From NCBI GenBank assembly GCA_963556145.1, contig OY744472.1, positions 3,906,001-3,970,000 on the forward strand: 64,000 nt of DNA. The letters are read 5' to 3'. How positions within the stretch are numbered: position 1 is the first letter of the stretch; each line of letters opens with the position of its first letter. The notes below the pieces were generated by a model. That model was not told the origin of the DNA. It made no database searches and saw only the letters and a list, made by a program, of their open reading frames with translations. The position numbers and the translations under genes are program-made. This DNA is from Hygrocybe punicea. Taxonomy: Eukaryota > Basidiomycota > Agaricomycetes > Agaricales > Hygrophoraceae. Shown here one piece after another: positions 33,984 through 47,050 of the stretch.

Positions 33984-34991
33984 CACTCCGGAAACCCTTC
34001 ATGTGGATTTGTTCAAACACTTCCCATGCAAAACAGTGCCCCGTGTTTAGAGATGCAATATTGTTGACCACGGATGGTCTCTATTAGAAGAACCCAAGGA
34101 GATGTAGAGGGCTCTTGGCCCTCTGAGACCAGAAACTCAATATCTCATGAACCCATTTGAACTCGACAATATGCAGCGCACATCCCTAAGCATGGAAATG
34201 TTCTATTGGACCTATTCTAGCCTCGACATGCTGCGATTCACAGTGAAACATCCTGATTTATATGTATCTCCATTGCGATGCAACTGCGATATGCGCGCGA
34301 TACGGGCAATACTTCAACATTACTGCAATTTTCTTCGGAGCTCTTCGGCCCCTTCAGAAACATATTTCGAGCCTCTCTGACATCACCCATGCTTATACCA
34401 TTCACCCTATTCCATTCTGATTCCGTTCCGGTTCCAGGGAAGTCTTCATGCGACATGTTTCACTTATTTCAAACATTATAGCTCCTATCCTCTAGATATT
34501 TTGGAAATTGCTTTGCATGGTGCTATACCCTTTGTTTCAGTTCCATTTCATCCCTATTGCACCATAGTTCCATCGCACGCCATCTATTTGTCTTGCCTTC
34601 TTCACCCTGTATTGTCCTAACAACCAACTTCGCATAAATACCCTCTATAGTTTACATACTAGAGAGACGTCTTGTATACCCCTGATTCCAGTCTATCATA
34701 TCACCTCTTTACTGCGCCGTCCATGCGATAGCTCCGCTGTGCTCTATTAAACTTTGCATTCCTTCTACAAAGTGCTACATATACACCAAAAATGTCGCAG
34801 CTGTTTCGTGCACACCATGCACATTGCACACATCACGCACATCGGAAACATCATCACAGCTATCCAGAGCACCTCTGAGTATTTTTATTAACCTTTTGGA
34901 TTGAGATTGAACCCCTCAGAATTCGTACAGCACTGTGGTAGAGTTGGTATTTGATTCCGTTCACATTATCGCAGTGCATCCTTTCACTGAC
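33984..34991. other. Non-coding; start of a dispersed repeat near 34105
   Basis: GTAGAGGGCTCTTGGCCCTCTGAGACC (34104 onward, read as two halves) resembles the start of repeat R at 8816. The similarity fades after about 34150. The remainder shows short open frames without motifs. Confidence 0.4.
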
Positions 34992-35786
34992 TAGTGAACG
35001 TCATGGGTAGCGTGACCCATGCGGGTCACGGGTGTGGGTAGACGCGGGTATTGGTATGGGTCACCAAATTCGGACCCACGACGTACCCATACCCATGCCG
35101 CGGGTGAATGGGTTTCTTGTGGGTACATACAAGGTATTTTTTCTTATGTTATTTCTTTTTTTCTTACTTTTTTTCACAGTCATCACGGTCACATTATGTG
35201 ATCAACAATGACAATGACAAGTCAACGGCACACAAATGCAATGACAACAACAATGACAACTTAGCACAATGACAGCGACAACGACAACAGGAGAGACGAG
35301 GGGAATGGCAGCCGGGAGTGGTGCACCCACCCGGCTGCATTTGGTATGTTTTCTGTACCTATATTTTACACTATTTCTGTTACTAACTACACAGGCAATG
35401 CGCGCACATGCATATGCACATGCACACACCATCATTGTCGCCAACCTGCGTGCACCCTTGCCCTCGTCAACACCAACCCAACCCGACAGCGCTGGCAACA
35501 GGGAGTCTGAGGTGCAGGCTCACGACCCCCTACCTAACCTCGCGAACACATGGCCACGTCAATTGACGTTGGCACTGCGGTTCGTGAGGTCACAAGGGGG
35601 GGCATAGCCCATGACATCAGGGTGCAGGTATGGCATATACCCACGACCCGCCCAAATTCTGGTAACCTGCAGAAGACCCAGCGGAATACCCACATCAACC
35701 CAGACCTGTTGCAGCAGGTCTGGGGTTCAATGGGTTTGGGTATGGGTAGCCCAGGGAAACCTGTGGGTTATCCATGATGTTCACTA
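34992..35786 (+). mobile_element. hAT-like non-autonomous element C with 8-bp target duplication
   Basis: Flanks are TCACTGAC (34984-34991) and TCACCGAC (35787-35794), one CpG transition apart. Ends are TAGTGAACGTCATGGGTA and the inverted TAGTGAACATCATGGATA. Subterminal regions are rich in GGGTATGGGT units. The cassette has GTGAC-CCATGCGG-GTCAC (35012-35029), weaker stems of ACCCAT/ATGGGT, CAAG|GTATTT with a 46-nt intron ending TTTCACAG (35134-35179), AATGACAA repeats, hairpin GCAGCCGGG...CCCGGCTGC around GTGGTGCACCCAC (near 35315-35335), TTTG|GTATGT with TACTAAC and ACACAG (35343-35394), and GTCAATTGAC (35558-35567) flanked by inverted CGCGAAC/GTTCGTG. No protein is recognised. Confidence 0.75.
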
Positions 35787-35794
35787 TCACCGAC

Positions 35795-36400
35795 ATCCCT
35801 AATGATTCATGCTCGAACCCGATGCATACCAACTAGCATGGCCACTTGCATACAAGATTGGTCCAACTCCTAAATGCACGGAATCCCAAATATTGCAGAT
35901 GGATCTTATCGGACTGGAATTCCAACATTGGACTTGCCCAATTCACTCATACCATCTCCGTTATGGAGATACACAAAAGTATTTGACATCTTTTCATAGC
36001 TTTTCACTTCTCCCTCTCATTTTCCTGTCATTGTTGCATCGCAACCTTCTCCTCACTCCCCTATTTCTATTCCCCTTTGTTCTCCCTCATCCGCTGAGGA
36101 TTCTCATCCAAAACTAGATAGAAATTTTTGTAGTATAAAAATGGTGCCCAAGTGCCATGTCATAATAAGAAACTAGTTCCCCCATTTCCCCTCACTCAGA
36201 ATCAGTCTCTCAGTAAAACCTTCACTCGTACAACTCGTCAGTCCTCTTGACTCTCTCCCCATCATTCTACTGACTATATTCTTATATTGCTCGTCACCCG
36301 ACACCTGACCCACCATACCCAACATCGTCGGCTTCAGTGGTCTCGATAGATAGTAGTAGTTTTACTTGGTGGCTTTCCCCTCTTTGTCCCTTGTCACTCT
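35795..36400 (+). repeat. Dispersed repeat R, uninterrupted copy
   Basis: Collinear with 8860-9330 plus 10303-10440, with the same TATA-like GTAGTATAAAAA (near 36133), TCTCAGTAAAACC and TCACCCGACAC blocks. It provides the empty-site sequence for element B. No coding sequence is seen. Confidence 0.65.
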
Positions 36401-36700
36401 ACTGAAGCTAGCTAACTATTCCACCATCACTTCTACACTGACATCTCCAGGTGAGGATCATTGTTCCATGGCCACCCTGACCTCGCCACTACAACGACAA
36501 TGTCAATTGATGTGTGTCTGGCCCATGTAAGGTAGGGGGCTCCAAGGTGCCCACGGTGTACCAGGTACCTGCCATCTACCACCATACCTGCCATCTAACG
36601 GGTACGGTATGTACCCGTTATTCGAATGGGTGTGGGTACAGCGGGTATGGGTGTGGTGTCCAGAAATCGGACCCATGTAGGGCCTTAGCTGTTGTACACA
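36401..36700 (+). mobile_element. Fragment of a cassette-type element (right end)
   Basis: GTCAATTGAT (36502-36511) followed by GTGTGTCTGGCCCATGTAAGG is closely similar to the sequence after GTCAATTGAC in element A and in the element at 58713-60154. Then come CAGGTACC and GGGTATGGGTG repeats and an end ...GTAGGGCCTTA. The left half is missing or unrecognised. Confidence 0.5.
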
Positions 36701-37059
36701 GTTCATGTCTCACACTTCAAGCCAAACAAATGCATGAGAATGTTCACCATGAGCACAAACTTGAACTAGATCCTAAGCACATCGATTCACCTTGTGAGTC
36801 TGTGACTTCTGAGCTCTCAACCTTGCTATATTTTTTTGTTGAGTAGAAATGATTCAACATTGGTTCAAGTCGAAGTGTCAACTGAAGATGAAGTGCCAAG
36901 TCAGGCTTCCAGTTCTGAAAATGTCGTGCCTGCCATCAGGGCCCAATGTTATGGATCACTTCTGCAGCGGGCTCCAGCAACAATCAACTTAACTAGGGGA
37001 TCAGTTTCCAAGGGAGAGGACAGCAGTTTCATTGTTGCTTACAACTAAGACAACACTGC
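36701..37059. other. Non-coding, nothing recognised
   Basis: Short open frames only. It forms the 3' flank of the minus-strand pseudogene that ends near 37060. Confidence 0.35.
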
Positions 37060-39070
37060 TAAGAGGGGTCATGGTAAATGCAATGTAGGGGTGGAGGTAG
37101 CTTTCTGTAGATGACCTTACAGCTAAAAGGACAACTTCTGCGCACAACCAGCGTGCAGAGGGATGTGGTGCTGTGGGACTTCAGGTCGAAACCAGGCCCT
37201 GGCAGCAGGACTTTCTTTTGCCAACCAGTGATGCGCAGATGGTTGAGCATCGCATTACTCAAAAATTTGCACCAATGCATCTTCTTTACTGGAATATCAT
37301 TGTGCTCATCTTTAAGCACTGTCAGCAATAGCTCAAGAATGAAGGAGCATGCTTACTCAGGCATTGTTGCATCATGGCAGTGAACACACGTTGATCACGG
37401 TCACGGTTGCCTTCATCAGGACAACGTTCCACATTGATCCTGATTATGGAAGCAAGCTGTGCGCCTTGTTTCTTCAACTCTGCAGATCTGGGCAGTGGCA
37501 ACAATCAATCAGTCAAAAATCTGTCTGGGATCAGCAATTCTCACTTGAGATAGGTTGTGGCTCGGTCTAGTAATTTGCGAGCGTCAATGTGATTGTCCTT
37601 GAGAAGTTGTTGAACGAGATCAGAGCCACTGAAGATGGTGGAGGTCTGGCGAGCACTGGGATCTGGTCCTGTGTAGATAATCAACCCGACGACCTCAATT
37701 TGCTTGATATTGTGAAATGTGGCCACCTAGAACTAACTGTAAGCACACGACATGTGAGAAGTACAAGAACACTAACCAGTGTTGCGAACTGGTCCTTGGC
37801 TGACTGCATGGCCAATACGACAGATTTGCACTTGTGGTTGCCTGTGTTCTTGACCATGTCCAATGAATCAGCATACTCCCAAATGGGCTGCATGGCTTTT
37901 GTGCATTCCACAGGGTCCTCAATGCATTTGATGGTCTTTTTATAGATGTTGGTCATATGCATGCCAAACTCCATAAATGACACTATGGTACGTCAATAAA
38001 CCATCAGAATCATAAAGCATGGGATACTCACTTTTTCCCCTCCAGTGATGGTGGGCATACCACTTTCTGAACATGTTGTGTGGATTCCTCGTACGAGCGG
38101 TGCATTCACTCAACCCAGCCACCAGCACTACCTCACGTCAGCTTTTCTTGTATTTTTGGGCAATCTTCTCGGCCCTTTCGGTGATGAGTGCTCCCAACTG
38201 TTGTGCTTCAGCGTGGCTTCCTTCGAAAGAGGGCCACTAATGACCCCCCACTTGTTGTCGGTTTCATCGTCATCTTCCTCACCTTCCACTTCGGCACCGT
38301 CGACAGGCTTGCTCTGCTCTGCTTTCTTTCCACCTGCCATCCCCGTACCAGCCATGCAGGGTGGAGGCTTGTCTGACATTTCTGGGATGGCCTCCGCTGA
38401 AAGCTCGCGATCCAGCTGGAGATCCTCAGATTTGGTATCACTGATCATCTGGCTATTTGCCACTTTCTTGCACCTCTTTGCTAACTCCGCTTCACGTTTG
38501 TCTCCATAGTTACTAGTGGAACCATCAGAGTCCTCCAGGGAAACCAAACAATCTAGTGAAAATTGCCAAATGTTAGCACAATGGAGGTGACAAAAAACAG
38601 GGTATGTACCGTTGTTGTCAGGTTCAGGAGGCCCATCTTCTGCCCAGAGATCCGTGTTTTTAGTGGTAGGGGCATTCGCAGACCGGGTAACACGTTTACA
38701 GGTGACAGGGTTAGCCGCTGTGTCACTCGTGATGGCTGGGGGGTTGGTAACTGAGGGGACTGGCTCATCTGCTGCCGGCTTTGCGGCGTTGGTACCGGTA
38801 TCGTCTCTGGTGTGCTGGTCTGTGTCAGATCCGGCCTAAAACATTGTTACCACTGTGACAGAAGGAGGGGACCTCACGACTCACTACAACTCTGCCAGGA
38901 CCTTTGGAGGGGGCAGCCGGGGGTTCTTCGATGATGACGTTGTCCATCTCCTCGTCTGAAACAGTCGAGCCGTCAGGTGATATTGCCCTTGGCTTGGACT
39001 TGGAGGATGGCTTGGACTTGGAGGCCGGCTTGCCTCGTCGTGCGGCGGGTTTAGTAGAGGGTTTAGCCAT
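37060..39070 (-). pseudogene. Decayed multi-exon gene of unknown function (repeated mushroom family)
   Basis: Exon 1 is 39070-38885 (MAKPSTKPAARRGKPASKSK, basic; then acidic SDEEMDN). Exon 2 is 38835-38610 and exon 3 starts at 38552, joined in phase by 49- and 57-nt introns. Exon 3 is acidic (VEGEEDDDETDNKW) and helical. A frameshift near 38230 and a TGA at 38138-38140 precede LVAGLSECTARTRNPHNMFRKW. Further exons give MTNIYKKTIKCIEDPVECTK and GLIIYTGPDPSARQTSTIFS, then a C-terminal MHWCKFL...LLPGPGFDLK block. I recall similar proteins as multi-copy mushroom hypotheticals, possibly transposon-associated. The function is unknown. Several stops show this copy is dead. Confidence 0.6.
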
Positions 39071-39244
39071 GGGACGTTGGGAAAGAGGTTGGAAACCAAT
39101 TTTCATTAATGAACCTGTATTTAGGTGATAGGGAAATGGAAAAATAAAATAACCAAAAATGACAAATATACTCAGTGAACGCAAATGGATGATTGGGTCT
39201 TGTGCCACTGTACCTGTCGTACTTCTGAAACAGTAGTAGTAATA

Positions 39245-39276
39245 CTAGTGGGGTGTGGGCCATTGCTTTGCATGGC
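39245..39276 (-). terminator. Helitron 3' terminal hairpin and CTAG end
   Basis: GCCATGCAAAGCAATGGC folds into a five-pair stem or better. It is followed by CCACACCCCACTAG and then target T. In known Helitrons this hairpin acts as the rolling-circle transposition terminator. Confidence 0.7.
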
Positions 39277-39313
39277 ATGTTACTTGTCCCTCTTTTTAGC
39301 AAGAGAACAAATG

Positions 39314-42300
39314 TTAAGATTGAGCATATATAAACAGTACAGCATTATTACCATTACATGACAATAACTTAATATTTGAAAAGTCATCTATATCACCTTC
39401 ATTAATACAAATTGATCTGGTTGATATACCATCATGAAACCATACCATACTGTTGATGAATATGCGGGCAGTAAAATGTGCATCACCATAGTACACAATT
39501 CCTCTCAATGTGAAAGCAGTGGATATGTCATCAATTGACAGGTTTGTAACTTGACTAACTATTAAATTCTCAATAGAGTCAACTGTAAACATGATTAGAG
39601 GTGGAATTTTGTTAAATGCAATAAATTTAGTAATCTCTCCCCAACACAATTGACATTTGTGCCATTGTCTATTAACTATGATTTGAGCAAGACATGCTGA
39701 GATTGTTCCAGAAAATGAATATGAACAATGAAAGATGGCATCACATCTATCATTTTCCAGAATGGTTATGTTTTCACAATTCATACATTTAAGACAAGTT
39801 GAAGTCATTGGTTCATTTGCTTTCATTATATAATGGGCCAAATCACTTATGGCAATGCCAACTTGACCATAAGGAAATATTTCGGGTTTATCTTGATGCA
39901 ATAAATGTCTGATTGTATTTCTAACTGTTTCTAAATCTGTTGTGTGATTCTTGGATCGTTTGAATCCTAAGCTCAAAATCTTTAATATTTCATTGATGCT
40001 ATTGAATCTTTTTTTCCAAGTTGATGGATCTTCATTCCATATTGCTAGTAGTATTGTAAAGAGTGAATCGTAAGCACAGCTCCAATCTTGCGCATCCCAT
40101 ATAAACCCTTTTGGTTCATTTAATTCAATAGTACTTGTTTTTCGTCTTTTTTTCACAATGGAAGATGAACTTACAACTTGTTGTAATTTTCGTTTTTTAT
40201 TTTGCAATACATTGGCTGTGGAATTTTTATGAGTGACAGTGATTGGAACAGTTCCTTTTGCAGGAACAAAGTTGAGGTTTCTGAAATCTGCCTTTTGATT
40301 TTTGTTCATAGGTTTAATTAATTGCCATGGAGAGGGCTGTGTTGTGTATTGATTTAGTTGCTCCATGGCTTTCCATGCAATAGCATGATGAATGTTTTTT
40401 GGAATATATGACTTTCCTTTCCATTTTCTAAATTGATCAATGATAGAATTTTGCTGATCTCCCTTGACATGGTCTGGTAAGAGTCCTTGATATTTCAGTT
40501 TGGTAATCTCATCAAGCAGTTCTAATTCCCTGAATTCTTGCCTGAGATATCCAGAAGCACCACCTGTAATTACTTTAGGATCAAAGCCTTGCATGATGAT
40601 AGTTCCTGCTGCAGATGCACTTCTTGATAAGCAAGTATAGTAGGATTGGTGGTTTCTACAACTACTGAGGTCGACCACATTGTTAGGACAAGTACGTCCT
40701 TGACATGCATAATCAGTCATTGCAAAATTAGGTAGTACCAACACTTGTTCTCTTGACAAAGATATCACATCATCATTGGGTAATGAGCACATGGTGGAAG
40801 TGACATGTTTTGTAATCGGCACAACATTTTCAGGAAGTCCTTCTATGTTAATTTTTTTTGGAGGATTCAATAATCTGACAAATAAAGTGTCCAGTACAGT
40901 TTGTTGTTCTGGACCTATTGCACTCTGCCAACCCACAACCATGCCCTCTGCTCCTTTGGTAATGCAGCACTCCGTTGCATCATTGTTTCTCAGCATCACT
41001 GGCATGCCTACACATAAGTCCAATCTTCCTGGTATATGCTCAGAGGATGATGCATGTGGTTGGCTCCAAAGTAGCTTTTGGAGTGAAGGTTCCAATATCT
41101 TTGTGTGTTGAATAGGATCCAAAATTGTTGACATGTGATGAGATTTTCTTTTGCTATTGGAACTAGTAGGATCATTCCATTTGTCTATGGAATAGAATGA
41201 TGTTAATGGTCTTTTATTTTCAGCAGCAAAACGTTGAATACCAAGTTCATTGATTTTGTCTTTTTGTGCATTCAATGCAGTTACAACTGATACATTCCTG
41301 AATTTCTTTTGGGCTAATTTTGGATCATTTGGACCTTTTCCTGCGATGCGAGTACGAAGAAATGCAATATCTTCTTGAGTACATGTTTTGTATCTCATGT
41401 TTTCCAACGCCTGTCTCAGTTGGACATCTTCTTTTGACTGATTGGTTTGTCTCATATTTTCACGTAATATAACAACTGTTGTAATCTGATGCCAAAGAGC
41501 TTTGCCTATAGCAGCTTCCTGATTTGCTATAGTTTGACTGGAATTAATTTGGACACCAATGGTTCCGGAGTACAAAGGAGCACCACTCATAGCTGGTGGA
41601 AGTTGGCCAAAATCTCCTGCAAATATCATATTAATGCCACCAAAGGGTTCATCATAAACATCACGTGCTTTTGCACACTGAGCACTGATTTTGTACATAT
41701 CTCTGCAAGATAACATTGACACCTCATCAATGAAAATGTAATCCACACCATCAAGATTGGCACGGACTTGTGCAAGGGAACGAGATGAACCCCCATGATT
41801 AATTCCCAGAATTGAGTGATATGTAGATCCATTGACAAGGGCAGCAGCACCACCAGTTGGTGCAAGAACCACAAACTGATGATTTTCGTTGTGTTTACCA
41901 AAGAAACTAGTCAATGCTTTGATGACTTGTGATTTCCCTGTGCCTGCCATCCCACCAAGGTACATGCATAGCTTATCAGAACTGTTAATCAAGGTAGAGT
42001 GATTGGCAATGATATGAAATGCTCTCTTTTGGTCAGTGTTCAACTTGTAATCCTTGATAGTTACATCAATAAGATGACGATCAGCTCTGTTTGCAGGAAT
42101 AAACATATGGTTGATGTATGCTGCATCCACTATCTTGACATCATTATATTGAAAATTTCCCAATTTATTTATGGTTGCTGTGTTTGTTGGTAAATTTTTA
42201 TTTCTGTCATCGATGATTTCCTTTTTCTTTGCAAGGACTGCAGTTCTCCACAATTTTGCTGATTGTACTACAGGTGGTTCTATAGGTATCAATGGTCCTA

Positions 42301-45300
42301 TATCTGGGGTACCATCAATACAATCATCGAGCCACCCTGACCTTTTCAAAGTTCTTTCAGCTATCCGCATTTGATCTTTCCTCTTTTGTCCTTTTTGACC
42401 AAGTTTCAGGAGTATTTCTGTGTCATTATTGTCTTCATCAATATTGTTGTTGAAGTTGTCACCATTAAATGCAAATTCAGCATTGTGCATGTCATCCAGT
42501 TCATCAAGACCATTTGAGGTCGCCCATGAATACCTTATATCTGCAGTATTATTCTTCTGACGTTTAGCAGAGAAATCATCTCTTGCATCCAAACACTCAT
42601 ACCGCAGACCAAAGTATTTCATGATCTCTAGCTCTCTTTTAGAAAACTCATGGTCTATAAAAGCATTATCCCATGTTTGTAATTTACATTTGAGTTCTTT
42701 GCCACTTCTCCATGGCTTGAAAAATGTTAACATTGTACAACAATAATATTCTCGATCACCACGGTCAGCCCTTGGCAAAGTGTTTGGAATAAAATTAGGA
42801 ACTATGAAAGGATCATTCCCTTTCATTTTGGCATGGTGGGTAAGATATTGTGGATGATTGGAATGTAAAGTATAATCATTTTCAATTTTTGTCAATTTAT
42901 TAAGATCAACTTCATTTGTTTTATCAGCTATTTCTGAACCTGCATTTTTATTCAAACCATCAGGTTTTAGAATTTCATCTATCTCCATGAGTATATCATT
43001 ATCAATGACATCAGACAAGTTGTCATCACTGGAATAGTCAACATTAGTAGGTTCAGTGCAAGAGTCAGACAAATCATGACAGCCTAGATTGTCCAAAATA
43101 TGGTTTTGCATGGGTTCTTTTCTGGCCCTTTTGGTTTTTGTTTTGGTGCGTCATTTATTTGGTTCTATAGTGGCGAGACGTATCCAGTCATACAGTGATA
43201 CATTATCATACAAGGCAGGTCTGAACATATAATTATTTACTTTGGAAAGTCCAATGTATGCGCCATTATTCTTACCAATAACAACCTTTTGTGCATTGTT
43301 TTGGTCTTCACATATATTAGCAATTTCTTCATCAGACCATGCACTGATAACCTCTTTAACATAAGATCTCCAAAAGAATGGCACGAATTTATGACTGGTG
43401 TAGTGATCAGGATTTCCAAGGACATATAATGAAGCCATTGGAGCACCAATTTCCATTTTGGAGGTGAGTGAATTGACTATTTGTGTAAACAGTTTTCTGA
43501 CTTTGTCTTTTCTTTTCAGGTCGCCACCAATCATTTCAGAATTCTTATCAAAAATACTTTTTATCACTTCAAAAATGCTATAGGTCTTCAAGGAGAATTT
43601 TGTAATATAATCTGTTATGTATGCAACTATGGCCTTTATAGCAGTACCTGATAATAAGCTGGTCACATCAGAATTGCATCGTAGCATATATGTAACTTCG
43701 GGTGTCACCGTGTTCATCCAAGGTTCACCATGCTTGAGGTTGAGAGCACCAGTGTTAGGTTCTACAAAGGTTTGTTGAAAGATATCACGGGGAAATCGTC
43801 GTTTACATTCACCTTTCGAATTAAGACAATATGGCTTTTTTTTGCCGTCATGCCTGTTATGTACATTTAATCGCAATAAAAGATCATCTACAACATCTTG
43901 AAACCTTTGCCACCATGTTGATCTTTTGTTGTGATATTGACAATTCATGGAACAATTATATGATGGTGGATCTGGCATGACACATGTTGGTGGTTGATAT
44001 TCAGGTTTCGACATTGTCTGTTCCATTTTCTGTGATACCTCATCTTTAGAACCTGTCATGAATTGTCCTACACACAAACTTTCCAAGTATTCCACTAATC
44101 TTTTCTGAAAGTCGGAATTTTCACCCATAATTTTGTCACGTATTTCCTGAGGTGTAAGGCATCCCTTTATCCACAACAGCATATGAAGATGCAAGGTAAG
44201 ACGTCCTTGTTCCTCTACCGTTGCATGATAACCTGATGTGTTTCCGTACAGGCCAGGATGAGATTCATTTATTCCTAATATATGTTTGATGAACATTTCA
44301 GTAGTAAAGTGAAAGAAGCGAGCTCCAGCAACTGGATTATTTGCAATTAGTTTGTAACAATCCTGGGGTAGACGTAGTTTAGGATAAAACTTTTCTTTGT
44401 TGTCAGCATAATATAAGCATAGTGGGTGATTGATGTCTGCAGGTGCAAAAGTGATAAACCAAGTCGGAGCACCAATATAGGATATCAGAGACCAAATCTC
44501 ATTTCGCATGTATTTCTTGTTAGTAATTGAACCTTTGACCTGACCAGCTATGTGATCCAGATCAGAAATGAGTTTATAGCATGCTTTCTCTTCTGATGTA
44601 TCCGGTTTGACTCTATCACCTCTAGATAATCTTTTAGAGAGGTCATCCAAAACAGCTGTATTGATATTCATCAGGCGATCTGCAATATCGTTGAAATTAT
44701 GTTTATTAGTCAACAAATATGCTCCGGTTGTACTGTCCTTGATTTATTCTTGATTGAATGCAATCAATGGAAAATAGGGATCAGTTTGAAATCTTTTGTC
44801 ATGGTACATCAGAAGATGCCTTTTGTGCATCATATCACTGATGCTTAAAACATCCTTGTCAATGCTGCTAATACCACCCAAGCCATATGGAAATAGGCAG
44901 GGGAACATCATAGGATATAACTGAGGGTTATTAAAGAACGATTCTGGATTTCTAGCATGGCTTATGGCAAGAACACCACCATGGTCATCTATCAAGTGCT
45001 TGGTTGCTCTAGCTATTAATGCCTTTGGACTTGTAATATCTAGATTTTCGCCAGTTACCCCACTAACAACAAAGGGACAAGGCCCATCTTCCACACCATC
45101 TTCCTCTTCATTGTCAAATGCACTAGTGGCTTCCGGTTCCTTATTTGTGTCTGCTGGTCAATATGCAACCACAACAGGAATTCCATGATCTGGATATTGT
45201 GCTAGATTTTCATAGGAGATATCTAAATCATAGTAATCCATGTGATTCAATTTCAGCCATTCTAAAGCTGCAGAAACTCGCATTTGGTGAACCAATAAAG

Positions 45301-47050
45301 GTGTTCGCTCCATGTCTTCTGCAGTTGGTCTGGCAGGACCCGTGAAAATGAAGGCTAGCACTTCATCAAGTTCTTTAATTGTTGGAGGCAACCGTTGATA
45401 TATCTTTGGTGTTGGATTTTGAAACATGATGGCATTTGCTTTCATTTTATGCATCCCAGATGAGACACGAACAATACATTTGTTGTGACAAACACGGGCA
45501 ATCAAAAGTTGTTCAGCAAATGTTAGATTTTGAAGTTGTGCAGGAATTCTTCCCATCCAAAGTCCATTTGCCAAAGCATATTTGGGAGTTTGGCCTTTAT
45601 TCAGACTGAGCACACATGGTTTGCATATCCATTTACATGTGTTATCTAGCACTGGACCTTTGATATCCTCTATTGGATCAGAACAATGATATCATTCACA
45701 TCTTGTGATTCCCATATTGTCTCTAGTTAATATTTTCAGATTAACCTTTGTCTTGGACAATAAAGACATGTTCTTCAATGCAACCAATTGACCGCACACG
45801 GCACACCCACTTTCTTGAAAACATTCAGGTGATGTATCTCTGCACCAGTTGCTGATTATGGTTTCCTTCAATTCAATAGATGGTGGAGGAGGAGGAAATG
45901 ATTGCTCATCTGACTTGTCCAATTCTTCTTTCATTTTAGTCTGAGTTTCTTCTGTTCCGCACTCATATGTTTCTGTCATTTGTTGTCTTTTGTACCACTC
46001 TTTACACTTATCTTTATTTGATTTAATATCATGCACATGAAAAATAGAAACATGAGTATCACAAGCTGAACAATTATGCCTCATTAATGCCACAGATAGA
46101 TCTTGTCCATGTAATCTTCGTAATGTCTTTGACAAATATATACCATGTATTGTTGTTATTTCACCAATATCCTTCACCATCAACTTTGGCAGAAGTTCAT
46201 GTAAAGGCATTTTAACACATACATATTTTTTTCTATCTCCATATAAAGTGTTGGCTGTTTGTTCATCAATATGCCCCACATATTCGAATAATATGTCAGA
46301 ATCATGGTTGATATTATTAGACGGTAGCATGAAAGATTGAAGAAAGCTAAACTTGAATGTTGGTATTCGTTTACCACCACCAATGTAGTCATATCTATGA
46401 ACGGAATTTATATATAAAGATTTAAACAAGTTTCTGAATAAATTCAAATTGAACACAATTATGTTTGAATGGCTATGCCGTATTATGAAACATAGTGTGG
46501 TCCACAGCAACGTTGCATGTGATAGAGAACTAGTAATGCAATGAAATAAATATGATCTGAAATCATGTCGTTTCAATAGCAATCGCATGAGCAATGCATT
46601 GATCATTTTACAATGACATTGGACAGTGATAGGTTTGAGAAGACAATACAAAGCAAAGAGATATTTAGATGGTAAGAAATATGTTCTGGCATATTGAATA
46701 GAATGTAATTGCATATTGAATGCACTATCTTTAAATGTAGTCCAAGCGAATAATGCATTGAGCGTCAAAGTATTATTTGTTATTTCATTGAACCTTACAC
46801 ATTGTGTTGCATTTATGTGCATCAGTATTGTTGCATCGCCCTGATCTGGGGCAAACTCATGTTCTATGAGTTTTCTTTGAAAAACACCCAATTCTTGGGT
46901 CAAGGTCGATATCAAAGGAACGGAAATTGGTTCAAGAGAGATATACATAAGTTGGTCTTGGCATAGTTGTGGAAATATGGTTGTGTTTGCAAGGAAATGT
47001 AGAACAGTCAAAACCGCAATGCAGATATGGATGGTATCGTGGAGATTCAT
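39314..47050 (-). pseudogene. Helitron RepHel: HUH Rep, Pif1-like helicase, C-terminal USP-like domain
   Basis: One frame of about 2,578 codons with only four stops: TGA at 45692-45694, 45158-45160 and 43151-43153, and TAA at 44744-44746. Each can be explained by C-to-T (CGA or CAA). The Rep part has the HUH motif in GRLTLHLHMLLW and the two-tyrosine motif AYITDYITK. The helicase has GMAGTGKS, YIFIDEVSML and AGDFGQLPP. After a basic linker (KKRKLQQ, KKRRKTS), the last 270 residues hold DWSCAYDSLFTILLAIW, paired cysteines (CLKCMNC, KCQLCW) and LRGIVYYGDAHFTARIF...WFHDG. These resemble the Cys and His boxes of ubiquitin-specific proteases. Rep nicks and joins DNA; the helicase unwinds it. A DUB-like role for the tail is inference. 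Confidence 0.88.
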
